DNA from: Ciona savignyi
Lineage: Eukaryota; Chordata; Ascidiacea; Phlebobranchia; Cionidae
NCBI GenBank assembly: GCA_000149265.1
Contig: CH002017.1
Span: forward strand, 415,929 to 479,928
Reading direction: 5' to 3'
Length of the DNA: 64,000 nt
Shown here: positions 49,792-61,004 of the stretch, one piece after another
How positions within the stretch are numbered: position 1 is the stretch's first letter
Layout of the letters: each line of letters starts with the position of its first letter
The notes under the pieces: model-generated
The model's input: the letters and a program-made list of their open reading frames with translations, nothing else
Told to the model about the DNA's origin: nothing
Database searches by the model: none
Position numbers and translations under genes: made by a program

Positions 49792-50686
49792 TTCTTACCC
49801 CTCCTATGATCAAAGATACTGAATCATTCAGCAACTCTTTATTTGAGCTATTCATACTGAAAATAAAATCTTCTTCACAGGATTCTTCGGCCAGGTTAAC
49901 ATTCCTTTTCCTGCCTTTTCCCTTGGTAGCTTGTGATGTTGACCTTTTCTTGTAACATTTCTCAGGAAAATGTCCAATTTTCCCACAGTGCTCACACTTA
50001 TGGTTCTTCGCTGGGCATATCTTTGCATACCTCATATGTCCAATTTTTCCACAGTTGTAGCACTTTATATTGTTAGATCTTGGGCTCATCTCCTTTCTAA
50101 CAACATTAGCTTGCTTTGTGTCAGATTCCTCTAGACTTATGACAGACTTTTGTACATACTCAAAGGTTTGAGCAATCTCCAATGTGTCCTCTAGAGTAAA
50201 GTCTTTTTTCTCCAGCAATTTCCTCTTCAAGCCGGCAGACTTACAATTACAAACAACAAAGTCTTTTATCAAATCATTCTCCATCTCGCCAAAGTCACAA
50301 GTAGCAGCTTTTTCTCGCAGCCTGCACACCCACTCACGGACTGGTTCCCCGGGCCTCTGTACCAGGTTATAGAACTCGTGTCGTTCTAAGGTAACATTCT
50401 TTCTTTGCCCGAAATGTGTGTTAAGCAATTCCACTGTGGTAGCATAGTTCATTTCTCTTTCTCTTCCACGTGATAAAGCTCTGTACACTCTCTGAACACT
50501 TCTTCCCGCAAGGTGTAGCAACATTGCATGCTTCCTGACATTTCCTACTTCTTCTATGGTAAGAATCCACATTTCAAATGACCACATCCAGTTTTTCCAA
50601 CTCTGAGCAAGTCCTGCTGGATCCCCGTCCGCGTTAAACGGTTCCATTTGTAAAGCAGCTACGGAATTTCTAGGATTTTCCGCCAT
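49772..50686 (-). CDS. gag region of the LTR element
   Basis: 304 residues with a capsid-like N-terminal part and two CCHC zinc knuckles toward the C-terminus (CYNCGKIGH and CEHCGKIGH). It looks whole. It belongs to the element at 46197-51003 and is not a host gene. Confidence 0.85.
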   Translation of the reverse strand: MAENPRNSVAALQMEPFNADGDPAGLAQSWKNWMWSFEMWILTIEEVGNVRKHAMLLHLAGRSVQRVYRALSRGREREMNYATTVELLNTHFGQRKNVTLERHEFYNLVQRPGEPVREWVCRLREKAATCDFGEMENDLIKDFVVCNCKSAGLKRKLLEKKDFTLEDTLEIAQTFEYVQKSVISLEESDTKQANVVRKEMSPRSNNIKCYNCGKIGHMRYAKICPAKNHKCEHCGKIGHFPEKCYKKRSTSQATKGKGRKRNVNLAEESCEEDFIFSMNSSNKELLNDSVSLIIGGVRSEQNHC

Positions 50687-50796
50687 CTTGACTTTTCTTT
50701 GTTAGAAAACTTCACTGGAAATTCAGGTTTTAAAATCGGATTTTCACGTTTCGGTACTTTCTCAAACTGACTAAATATCTGTTTCAATTGCTTATT

Positions 50797-50809
50797 ATCC
50801 TCGTCGCCA
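50797..50809 (-). promoter_or_regulatory. Primer-binding site of the LTR element
   Basis: Begins TGGCGACGAGG on the minus strand, two bases inside the 5' LTR. TGG pairs with a tRNA CCA end. I cannot say which tRNA. Confidence 0.6.
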
Positions 50810-50811
50810 GA

Positions 50812-51003
50812 TGTTGTGTGCCTTATTAATAGTTTCACGCTTACAATATTTAGAACACTTCAGTTATTTATTAAGTACCGTACGCTCGCTATGGCAAGTA
50901 TTAGAATATTAAAGACCACGTTTGATAAGCTAACATCCGGGATATAACATAGACATCGTATACAAGTAATCGGAATAGGGGCTTTTACAGTCACAACACT
51001 ACA
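50812..51003 (-). repeat. 5' LTR
   Basis: 192 bp, same sequence as 46197-46388. It is followed by GATAT (51004-51008), the right copy of the target duplication. Confidence 0.95.
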
Positions 51004-51616
51004 GATATGTCTACGACTGGACTTGATCCTCGCACCCTCGCAAGGGTTTACCCCCTAGTAGCCGAGGCGCTACTCTCGGTACCGCGGTGCTCCTAGTGCG
51101 CCAACCCCCAAAGTACCGTGTTGGAGTTACACCACTTATCTGAAGTGGAGTAATCCTCAAGCACCAGGTGGCCTTTGCAGTTCGGAAGCCGCATAAACTG
51201 GCCAGGGCTAGAACCAGTTTATCCCTGCCGTGGGTGGGGTCGAGAAATTCCCCTTTCACATACCATTACAGTAGCTTAACGGTAACCCGAAAGTGGATTG
51301 CAGCTTTGTCAGTTCCTCACCTTCGACCTTACCACCATGGGTGACCCTGCCAGGGGTAGAAAATTCCACCCCCGATGGCATTGCTCTTGGGTTCATTGGA
51401 AACTCAAACCCCCCTACCACGTTAAGGTGGCAATCCATAGAGAGGAATGGCAATCCATAGAGAGGAAATACACTACACTGGTTTGGGTCAACCATCAACG
51501 CCGAACTCGAACCCTTCACCCCAATTAATCCTAATTCGACCCACCACAGAACACTGATCACTAGGTAATCCAACAATCGGGTTTTCGTTCCACAGGGATA
51601 AATACGAGCATTCTAT

Positions 51617-51624
51617 CCGATCAT
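51617..51624. repeat. Candidate target-site duplication at LINE 5' end
   Basis: CCGATCAT, matching 41186-41193. If true, the LINE is close to full length at its 5' end. Confidence 0.5.
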
Positions 51625-51661
51625 TACACTTTAAAACAATACAAGAGAAATGAGAAATAGT

Positions 51662-51667
51662 TTTATT
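51662..51667 (-). terminator. DNAJC2 poly(A) signal
   Basis: AATAAA on the minus strand about 110 bp after the DNAJC2 stop codon, giving a very short 3' UTR. The LINE begins about 45 bp further on. Confidence 0.7.
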
Positions 51668-51777
51668 GTGAGAGAATTGGCAACTTCAAACAGATGCAAT
51701 GAAACTAGGGATTTTAAAAATACAAAACGGTACAAATTACGTAGGATTTTCTAAGTTGTGCAAATTGCCTAAATCGG

Positions 51778-53360
51778 TCACGTTTTGGTCGATTTATTAA
51801 TCGCTTTCTTTGCTTTCACCATTTCAACCAGTTCCTGAGAGGAAATGTTTAATATCAGCGAGAGTAGGTTAAAAAGGCCTAGTAGGGTAGGATAGGACAT
51901 TCATGTTTATCCCCGTGACCTGGAAAACCAAGGGGGTTAACACACGGGAATCGTCAGATCACCTCGTGCCCACCGTCAGGTTAACGAAGCTATTGCAGTA
52001 TGTTGTGTGTGTATGATAGACATGTTCCTACAATTTGGTAGAACCCATTAATCAGCTGGGTTCAGGCAATGTTCGTAAAGTGAAAAGAGTATCTTAGCCC
52101 CGTCATTAGACTGGATATATTAAAAAAACTCAGATGTGATATTCAGCCAACTTAAAAACAACAAAAAAAAAACTTAGTCTCATCATAAAAAAAACAAACT
52201 AAGGCATGAAAAGCTCAAACACGCAGCCCACCTTATATCTAACCATGCATTCCTTCTTGCTCCTTCCTGTAACAGCGTCCGCGATCCGATCCCATCTCTG
52301 TGCAGTGGATGCTGGGAAGGTCTTCAGTGCTTGCTCCAACCGTTTCTGCTCTTCACTCGTCCATGCACGGGGACCATCTGAAGGTGGGTTTGGGTGGATT
52401 GTAGGGACCAAATAGCTAGTTAGTTATAAACTAGCTGGTAGTACCAAAAAGCTATGGGATCAAAATCAGGAGCTAAATAGGGAAAAACTTAAAGAATGGA
52501 AAGAGAAAAGAGGGTAACTATACTCTAAAATGAAGATGAAGAAGAAAAATTAAGATTGGCGTTGAGATTAGTGTTTAGGGCAAGGTTAGAATTAGTTTCC
52601 ATAATTTTATTGAGCAATTTCTGTTTTCCATTCTTTTATTGTTGATCGCTAGTTAGTCAGTTGTTTCCCTGATGATGGCACACACACTGCAATTGCTTCA
52701 GTAACCGGACTATGACACACAGTATAATAATTATATGTCATGCTAGCATACTTTCTAGTTTTTCTATCCTAATGGCTGCATACTAAGTCAAACAGAAATT
52801 TGGCTCGGGACACACATAACTATGAGCCTGTAAATTATTAGGTTTATTAAAAAGTAATGTGGGTAGAAGAAAAGCATAGTATTCATTATAACCAACACAC
52901 AGCAACAGCTCGGGTCATCTGACTATTGGCATGTGGTAATGTTGACAAACACCCATGATATGTGACCTTCTCACCCATTCTCTTGGTGATGTCAGCATCA
53001 CTGGGCTTGGCAGCTTCACTCTGGTGCTGCTCCTGGAATTTCTCGAAGGCTTTCTGGTTCACCTCGGCTTTCAACTCGGATTCCTTAAGGTTCTTTGCTC
53101 GCGCCAAGCATTCCTTCGCCGTCCTTCCTTTTGTGGCAGAGTGGGTGTTGACGTACGTGGCCACCACCTCCCACCTTTGTGACGCAGTTGAAATTTTATT
53201 ATTTTTTTAACTGCTACCGTCGCCCAAATATGGCGCGATATAATACTAAGAGAGAAAATCTGGTAATTCAAAAAACTGTTTGCAATAGTGTACACTTGTA
53301 TGTAAGGCATGGTATAATATTAGATATATATACTCTTGTATACTTGTATACATGGTATAG

Positions 53361-53394
<34 letters not shown>

Positions 53395-56300
53395 TACTCC
53401 TCTATAGTTGTATCTTGTATGTATAGTATAGTCTACATTTGTATACAAGGTATCTAAATGTATTCCAATGATTACTTTCTACAAGAGCACCTATTTTTAC
53501 CTATCATTGGTTCCAGCAGGGAAGAGATTAACCGATTTAACCAAGACTTGTATGTCACTGTATGTCCATGGTTTTCCCTTGTTGTTAGATGCTCCGTTTA
53601 CGGCGTTGCTTTTCGACTTGGACGAAGCAGCTTCCAGATGTTTCAGCTTCTCTTGATGGACTTGCTCCCGCAGAGCTTGGAGCTGTACAAAGGTTGAATG
53701 GTTTAATGCAGAATATACTGTGGAACCCCGCTTGACAACCACCTCGATAACACCACTTCAGTGCGGTCTCAAATAATTTACTATGGTAATCCATTACATT
53801 CTGTTTCAATAACGCGATCACCCCGTTTTCCAGACCAGGACCGGCATAATTGGGCCCAAAACTTTAAATTTTACTCCACTAAAGAGACCACACATGCTTA
53901 ATAAGTTAAAACCCATAGGTGGTCAGGTAAGTAGGGTTCCACTGTATATGTAATAGGGCTATGTTTGTAATGATTAAATGATCAGAAAAAAAACAGTTAA
54001 CTGGTATACTGTTTTTCGGCAATTTCTATACCAGTTTAAAAGTGTGTTTCATGAAAGTTTAAAAAAATTAAAACTTTTTAGTGTAGTAATGTACAATAAG
54101 GTAATGCACAATAGTACATTCAACAAATTCTTGATGATTTTAGTGGTAAACTGAGAACTGCCAATTGCACAGCCTTAATAGATAACCAGCAGTTAACAAC
54201 CTTTTTATGCTTGAGAACCAAGTTTAAGCAAATTAAAAAAAAGAATAATAGTTGCGGCTTTAAAAGCCGTAAAACAGATGTCTAAACTTCAACCATAGGT
54301 CACCTTTTGCTGGACACACTGCTGGCCGATTTCCACAGAGGTGGCTTCTTCAATTGATTTGTTTAAATCTTGCAGGGAAAGAAGGTCGACGGTGACGCAA
54401 AGATGATCAACTTCCTCCATCACTTTCAACCTTGAGTGGTCTTCCGTGCTGAAGTAATTCTGAGCCTGACATCAGATAGTATATCATTATATTGAGTTCA
54501 AAGTTTTATTAATAGTCCAACAGGTTAGTCTAGTGGTTAAGTGCATCGCCTTTCAGCCGAAGGGTTGCATGTTCGTAACTGGTCGCTAGCTAGTCTGTTG
54601 TGTCCTTGGGCAAGGCACTTTACGAACGTTGCCTGAACCCAGCGGATTAATGGGTTCTACCAAATTGAAGGAACATGTCTATCATACACAACACACCGCA
54701 TAGCAACGGTAACCCGACGGTGGGCGCGAGGTGATCTGACGATTGCCCGTGTGTTAACCCCCTTTGGTTCCCCCATTCACGGGGATATATAGATAAATAT
54801 CTTATCTTATATCTTAAACAATTTTAGAGAAATACAAATTTATATTTTTATTGTACGAGTAATATCACTTTATACTACAGCTCATGGCATATTAATGTAT
54901 GCGACCATCACTTTACCTTGCAATAAGCTTTTAGCTTCTGCCTTTCTTTCTTCATCAACTTCTTCTCTCTCTCCTTTTCCTTCTTCACTTCAGTTTGCTT
55001 CCTTACTCTCTCTTCTTCGATTCTCTTCTGTTCCTCCTCCAGGAGCATTTGTTTTCCTCTTTCAGCAGCGATTCTCTCCTCGTTGGCTTTCTTGATGGCG
55101 TTCGCTCGAGCGTTCTTTTCCATCTCCCTGGAGGTTAAAAAGTTTCTTCTTTATATTTGCTTGTTAAGTTAATATACTAGGAACAAAAAAAGTTAGCTTT
55201 TCCAACACTCAAATATATTTGTGTAAACATTACCGAATTTTACCTAACTTTAATTGCATGTCTAAAGAGTGCATCATATTTAAGTGTTTTGGACATCAGA
55301 CTGTGGATATGTGGTATTGGTATTCTAACTAGTCCTAAATGCCGATGTAATAACTACCACTGCATTTTCCACAAAGATAAGCACCTGTTTCGTCCCAGAG
55401 CACTGCGCTCAAAAACAAAGAACTGCAGAGAAGATAGGCAGCGAACAACAAACTCACTTTTTCTTCTTCTCATCATCCTTGTACCGCTTGACACGAGGAT
55501 CGCACGCATACGCGGTGTCCACAAGTTGCCGGATTCTCTGGTTTTCTTCCTTTTTCCTGGTGGCTCTTGCAGCACGATTCTGTTTCTCCATCCAGCGACG
55601 TTCATAGGCACTGTACAAACAAACAAACAAACTACTTATGAAGATACTAACATCATAGTGGATACTCGTATAGTATTCAGTACGTAAGCACAGTCAGTTA
55701 GAATGTTGTCCAAATTGTTAAAAAAGCAATTTATTTTTATTGACAGGAATAGCTATTCCTACAGCTATTGGCATGTTCTCTAACGACTAGCGATGCTTTG
55801 AAATTATCTGGCACCTAATATTCCTTGTTAGATATCTTGATAAAGCTGGATATTCTAAAAATTGTGCTGCTTTTCCTTGGCAGGTTATTATCAGTTGGTA
55901 AGTTTTAAATCGATTCATTATCCAGCTAATTTTACATGCCTATGGTTGGGGAAAGTAATAGATTAAAGTAGGTTAAAGGGTTGTGATGAATCAGCATTCA
56001 CTGCAGACACTTTATAAGATTTAGCTATAGCAGGAAGGATTCATTTTTAGACAAGTCAGTCGAGTATTTGACTCCCCGGGATAATAACGTTTTGTCGATC
56101 TTCACTAAACTTTGTAAATATAATAAAAAAATATTATTTAACTTTATTAGAAAATAAGAAACCCATGGTGACATTAACCAAATTAGATAAATGTTAATAG
56201 CTGCTCACTACTAAATATTATTCGACCGAATACAATAACTTTTTAACCAACCTTCCCCTTAAAAATACCTAAGAAATATCAAACAGTTAAATTATATACC

Positions 56301-59300
56301 ATTGTACTGGGCATCCCGTACAACGTATCAATAAAAATTGATAATTGCGGATAATGATAATGAAAACAAACCATATAACTTACTCTTCAGCCTTTTCTTT
56401 ATTTTCTTCATCCAAATATGAATATTCTCGCCACGAGTTGAAGTTGTACCAGAAGTTGTAGAATCGATCGACCTCTTCGATCGTCGACCATTCATCCCCA
56501 AGGAAAGGGACATCCGGATCAACCGACCATCGCATATTGCGCTCGAATACCTCAGTGAAGACTTTAAAAAAGTTTTCTCTGACAAAATTTATTGTATATT
56601 GAGGTTTTCTGTCAAAATCTGTATGAAGTTTCCCTTTTTTTTTCATTAAAAATGGAGCTAAATACAATGAGTTTGATACAATCGCATTAGAATATTATAA
56701 TTATCAAATGTGTTGTTGATGTGCGTTTGATTTAATATTAGAAAAAAATAGAGCACAGTAACACTCGCCTGTACGAGTAATTATCGTTTATCTGCTTTTG
56801 CTTCATTTTTTACCTTAGTTGCTGCTTCTTATTGTTGTGGTAGTTGACTGTTCTGTATTTTATTGTGATTATAATGTTTTCTTTATTTTAGCTTTGGCTC
56901 GGTGTTTAGACTGGGATTTCATTTATAATGCTTTATTTATTTTATTATTTTTTCCTCAGCATTATTATTTTTCCTCAGCTTAAAATCTTGGTTCTTATTT
57001 GCATCACTGATTCATGTATTGGCGTCTTAAACAGAGCCGGTCATCAGTTCTCACAACTTATGGTCGCTAAAAAACCTGGCACAAAAAAAAATAATTAAAA
57101 TACCTTGCTGATTTCGAATTTGTAGGAACGTCGTTGTCAAAATTTGGATCGATGCTGTCATACGATCTTCGTGCTTCCAGAGTTCCCAACATCTCATACG
57201 CACGAGTGATGCAGGTAAAGTAATCATCAGCATCTCGTCCCATCTTCTCTCCGGCTCGTCTTCTTTTGTCCGGATGGTGCTTCAAAACCATTTTTCGATC
57301 TGAACAAATGTGCCGTTTTTATTGCCGTTCAGAGATGAATTTAAAGGGTGCCAATGGAAAACATCTACCAGCTAAGAGACAGGGTGTCAAGACCAGAATC
57401 AATATTGGAATTCAATTTAAATAAGATAAGATTTTAAACTATTTTTTGGATTCCAGCAAATGAAAACAAAGTGCTCAACGTAGAAAATAATGAATTTTAT
57501 TTATGTAATGTTGAATACAAATTAAAAAGGGTGGTAAAATTTGTTTTTATATATTTGATTTTAATATTCTTTATTACATTTGTTTAAAACTTTGACTTTT
57601 GATTGCTCTTTAAGTCTTTTTTAGAGCAGTTGGAAATTATTAGTTGAGTTTGACCAACCGGTTAGTCTGGCAGATTTAGTGCGACTTCTTTTAACCGAAA
57701 GTTTGTAAGTTTAATACTGGTCATTAGCGAGTCGGTAGTGTCCTTGGCCAAGGCACTTAACGGACATAGCCTGAACCCAGCGGATTATTGGGTTCTAACC
57801 AAATTAAAGAAACGTGTCTAACTGTCTATCATAAACAACACACTGAAATAGCTGGTAATCCGATGGTACCTGCGAGATGATCTGTCGATTGCCAGTGTGT
57901 TAACCCCCTGCTTTTCCCAGATAAACATGAATATCCTAACCTAGCATGGGCCTGTCTTAAGAATTCATAGCTTAGAATTTACGCTTTGTCCCAAATAAAC
58001 TCCTGCTCTAAGGTTATTGAATGTCTAGAGACTTAAAAAGGTCGATTATGACACAAAACACAATACATTAATCACAGTTCAAAAAAAAACAATTGAAAGG
58101 GTCAGTTGATTTTAAAAGTTGATATTCCACCTACATGCTTGAGCATTTAAAAGTTGATATTCCACCTACATGCAAACTTAATCTGATCTTGAGTTGCTCT
58201 GTTGCGCAAAGTAGGTAAACCTAATACAGCATAATGGTCTTGGTCTTTCCAATGTTTTGGATCCAAACCCTGAAAACAATTTCAACATGAAAGGAACTGG
58301 TAATTGTGAAATGAAAACATAATTGACTTATTTAATATGGCTATATAATTATTAAAAATAGGTCAAAAAGTTGGTTTGTTAGTGGTATAAAGGTTCAATA
58401 TAAAGCATGCTGTCATGGTTACAAAAATGTTGATTGAATTTAAGCTTAAAATTATTGTTTAAGACATTTTAAGATAAACTGTAGTTCACATTATGGGTTC
58501 CAGCTCAACAATTTAGAAAGCAAGTTTTTTTAAGTTTATACCTGTACTTAAAAATGTTACAAAAGGTCATTCTTAGATTCACTAATCGCGACAGAGGTGA
58601 AAATTTAAACTAAGTGTTAGCAGACAGTGTGGAATTCGAACCAAGAACTCTCTGGCATGCGAACACTGCAACTGACATCAGACCTTCACAGAATGTAAAG
58701 TTACCTTGATATCAGGATATTCAATTAACTTTAGGTCCTCATCCCTAATCCCACCAAGAGCCTTTTGCTTTTGTACTGTTCTACGGAGTCGTACACGTTT
58801 CCTTATTAAATATTCGTTGATGAATTTTCCAACTGGACCTGTTATGTACCAGTGCACTGTGTTAATAGAGATAAGATATTTAACATTAATGTTTTAGTTA
58901 GTTTTTTGCCCCGGTGTTAAAACAATGGTAAACGAATCAAATTACGACACAAGAACATAAAAAGAGGGCAAAACGAACATTCAATAAAACAATATTATAT
59001 GAAGCCCTGAAGTACTGACGGGGAGCCACTTTAGGAGAAGGTGTGGCCCAAAAGCAAGGACCAGATTGAAATTTTAGTAGGTGGTACAATAAGGATGCTT
59101 TACACAGGTAGTTGTCAGCTTATTGTGCCCACAGTAAGGTAGTCTGGTACTGGGTATCGAAAGTATGACTTGGCATGTGCACATAAGCAAGAACTATCTG
59201 TTAGAATGATCACTTTTTTTCAGAAACCACAATGTTGCTGCTAAGTGTTGGTTTACAGATTTTAGTGGCTTTGACTTTAAAAACACACTAGGCCCTATAA

Positions 59301-59698
59301 CACATTTCTCTTAATAAAATAAAAAGTGCAAGTGCTGCCGTATTGTTTCATCAACTTTCTCGCTTAGAAAAGCAGTAAAAATTTGTGTCTGCATTTGTGA
59401 TGATATTTTATTCCTTTTAGGCTAAACGTTTTATTTTTTTTGGGTTTTGATGTGCAATTCTGTTTTATTGTGCAGCCATAGCCCATGCTTTAGGAGACAA
59501 GATTTTTATGCTGGCTACCACACAGCCACAAATGCTAATTATGTCATTTTTATGATTTAGTAAACACAACAATTTTATCACGACTATTGAACTATTAAAG
59601 TCGAGTCTTCTTCAGGTGTAAAAAATAGTGTTGGACTACATACCTGAATAGGAATGTGAAACTGCCACGATCCATCCTTTATACTTCGACCTGGACAT
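51778..59698 (-). CDS. dnajc2: DNAJC2 (zuotin / MPP11 / ZRF1) ribosome-associated J-protein
   Basis: Known role: the J-protein of the ribosome-associated complex that works with Hsp70 on nascent chains, and in animals also a chromatin factor. Twelve exons (minus): 59698-59644, 58856-58705, 58269-58170, 57299-57104, 56578-56384, 55610-55458, 55127-54917, 54465-54304, 53682-53501, 53174-52975, 52377-52232, 51834-51778. All phases close, giving about 602 residues (human 621). The J domain has [11 protein letters not shown] and [12 protein letters not shown] with the HPD motif. Next come the zuotin-homology region ([40 protein letters not shown]), a highly charged helix (exon 7), and two SANT/Myb domains ([19 protein letters not shown] onward; [19 protein letters not shown] onward). 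It ends [18 protein letters not shown]. Exon 1 holds only 18 codons, and its start is the first ATG in frame. Confidence 0.96.
51890..52085 (-). repeat. SINE, head missing, in DNAJC2 intron 11
   Basis: Tail ggacattcatgtttatcccc, then the middle to ggttcaggcaatgttcgtaa. The tRNA-like head is absent, as in 5'-truncated copies. Confidence 0.75.
52480..52643. mobile_element. Small TIR element, copy 5 (DNAJC2 intron 10)
   Basis: Left end gggaaaaacttaaagaatgg; right end ccattcttttattgttga, its inverse. The core is ggcgttgagattagtgttta, then gggcaaggttagaattagtt, nearly the same as copy 1's core. Confidence 0.6.
53325..53450. repeat. TA-rich microsatellite in DNAJC2 intron 9
   Basis: A run of (TA)n at about 53360-53395 is flanked on both sides by related cttgtatacatggtata-type words. 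Confidence 0.9.
54515..54812 (+). repeat. tRNA-derived SINE, full length (reference copy)
   Basis: Best copy in the window, in DNAJC2 intron 7. The head holds gttagtctagtggttaagtg (A-box region) and a B-box-like ggttgcatgttcgtaactgg. The body has gggcaaggcactttacgaac, cagcggattaatgggttcta and gtaacccgacggtgggcgcg. The tail is cccccattcacggggatata followed by short repeats of ttatct. Around 300 bp; non-coding. Confidence 0.85.
57652..57950 (+). repeat. tRNA-derived SINE in DNAJC2 intron 3
   Basis: Full length but diverged. Head ccggttagtctggcagattt; tail cccagataaacatgaatatc. Confidence 0.8.
58111..58173. repeat. 35-bp tandem duplication across a DNAJC2 splice donor
   Basis: A 28-bp block, starting tttaaaagttgatattccac, occurs at 58111-58138 and again at 58146-58173, a 35-bp step. 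The right copy contains the donor of exon 3 (T|GTAGGT on the minus strand, exon end 58170). The left copy holds an identical second donor. Confidence 0.9.
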
Positions 59699-60436
59699 TG
59701 TCGGTATCTCTGTCTGTAGACTGTGGGGCCTTAGGACTTATTAAAATTGCTAAGTGTAAAAATGGATTTCCCAAACTTAACCTGGTGAAAGTAAAAATTC
59801 AATACATCACGTTAAATTTTACAAAACGTTAATTCGTTCGAAGCCAATACGTTAAGTATCAAAACTTTCGCACATTACTTCGGTGCCTCTAATTCTATTA
59901 CTGCTAAAGTTCTTACTGTCTTGATTCACTCAATCATTTCATTCAGCGTGTTTCGATGACGTATTTTGCCTTTCTTCGTCTTCTTCTATTTTTTTAATTT
60001 GAACACTTGGCTTCATTTAACTTATTTTAATTTAAAGTTGGGAATCTATTCCGGATTTTTTGCGCACTTGTAAGTTCGAATAGACCAATGGTCTATCGGA
60101 CTATGCTCATAATGCGTTTCACAGGAAAAAAAATCTCAAAAAAACTACAGTAAATTATGTTCTGATAGCGTTATTTAATTTTCTGTATAATTCTGAAAAT
60201 ATTACATTAAAATATAAAAAGAATAAAATAATATAAACATTTTTAAATTTTCATTTCGTATAAGTACACTCTATGTGTATAGTTAGAGCAGGTTGTGTAA
60301 GTCAACTAGACACATGACCGGCACTGAGGTCATAGCGATCCATGTTTTTTTAAATATACTATTTAATCTACATATGTCACAATATGATTTGTTCTGTAAT
60401 TATGAATTTCCTTCCAATTTAAAGGGAAGATCTAAT

Positions 60437-61004
60437 CGAATTGTCCGGCCGGTCGGTCTAGCGGTTAAATGCGTCGCCTTAAAGCAGTGGTTCTCAATCT
60501 TTATGACCTCGTGGCGCACCCGAGACCAATTAAGAAACGAACGGGCGCACTTCGCACTGAAATTACTGTTTCTTGAGCGTTCGTGCTTTTCGAAAGTTAA
60601 TGTAAAACTAACGTTATAAGGGAAAGAACGAACTAGACACTAACCATTTAGTAGTTTATGATCTATGCACACTCTGTCGTAATTTACGAAAAGCAAGTGT
60701 GGCGCACCTAGCTAACCCCTGTGGCGCACCATTTGAGAAGCACTGCCTTAAGGGATGCAGGTGAGAAACTGGTTACTAGGTAGTCGGTTGTGTTCTTGGC
60801 CAAGGCACTTTGCGGACATTTCCTGAACCCAGCGGATTAATGGGTTCTACCAAATTTAAGGAACATGTCTATCATATTTACAACACACTGCAATAGCGCC
60901 GGTAACCCGACGATGGGCGCGAGGTGATCTGACGATTGCCCGTGTGTTAACCCCCTTGGTTTTCTCATTCACTGGGATTAACATGAATATCCTATCCTAA
61001 TTAA
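60437..61004 (+). repeat. tRNA-derived SINE interrupted by a hAT-type MITE
   Basis: Head cggtcggtctagcggttaaa at left; after the MITE it resumes with gaaactggttactaggtagt and continues to the tail gggattaacatgaatatcct. It is full length apart from the insertion. Confidence 0.85.
60485..60745. mobile_element. hAT-type MITE nested in a SINE
   Basis: 261 bp with inverted ends CAGTGGTTCTCAA and TTGAGAAGCACTG, the classic hAT end. Longer partial inverted repeats carry gtggcgcacc on both sides. An 8-bp target duplication flanks it: CCTTAAAG (60477-60484) and CCTTAAGG (60746-60753), 7 of 8 identical. It is non-coding. Confidence 0.9.

Larger units (their letters stand above)
46197..51003 (-). mobile_element. 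Ty3/Gypsy LTR retrotransposon (Mag-like), recent
   Basis: A 4.8 kb element with two 192-bp LTRs that read identically, flanked by a 5-bp target duplication GATAT (46192-46196 and 51004-51008). Parts on the minus strand: 5' LTR, primer-binding site, gag, pol in the order protease, reverse transcriptase, RNase H, integrase (Ty3/Gypsy order), polypurine tract, 3' LTR. No envelope gene is seen. The gag with two CCHC knuckles and the pol style suggest the Mag group. Identical LTRs point to a recent insertion. Gag looks whole; pol has about two breaks, so this copy is broken. It sits inside the LINE's 5' UTR, so it is younger than the LINE. Confidence 0.93.
41194..51616 (-). mobile_element. LINE (LOA/I group, with RNase H), dead, split by an LTR element
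   Basis: Non-LTR retrotransposon on the minus strand, about 5.6 kb without the nested LTR element. Order 5' to 3': UTR (51616-51009 and 46196-46015), ORF1 (46014-44830), ORF2 endonuclease, reverse transcriptase, RNase H and a cysteine/histidine C-terminus, then a tail with taatg repeats at 41210-41220. The combination of APE-type endonuclease and RNase H is typical of the LOA and I clades; the KPGKEDY block of the RT is most like LOA. ORF2 has an internal deletion and about three frameshifts, so it cannot be active. It lies between brambleberry and DNAJC2, starting about 45 bp past the DNAJC2 poly(A) signal. Confidence 0.85.

Noticed and set aside
54530-54600. Possible tRNA gene
   Set aside because: A- and B-box-like words are present, but the folded tRNA shape is not kept and the same block recurs with a common 3' body, so it is a SINE head.
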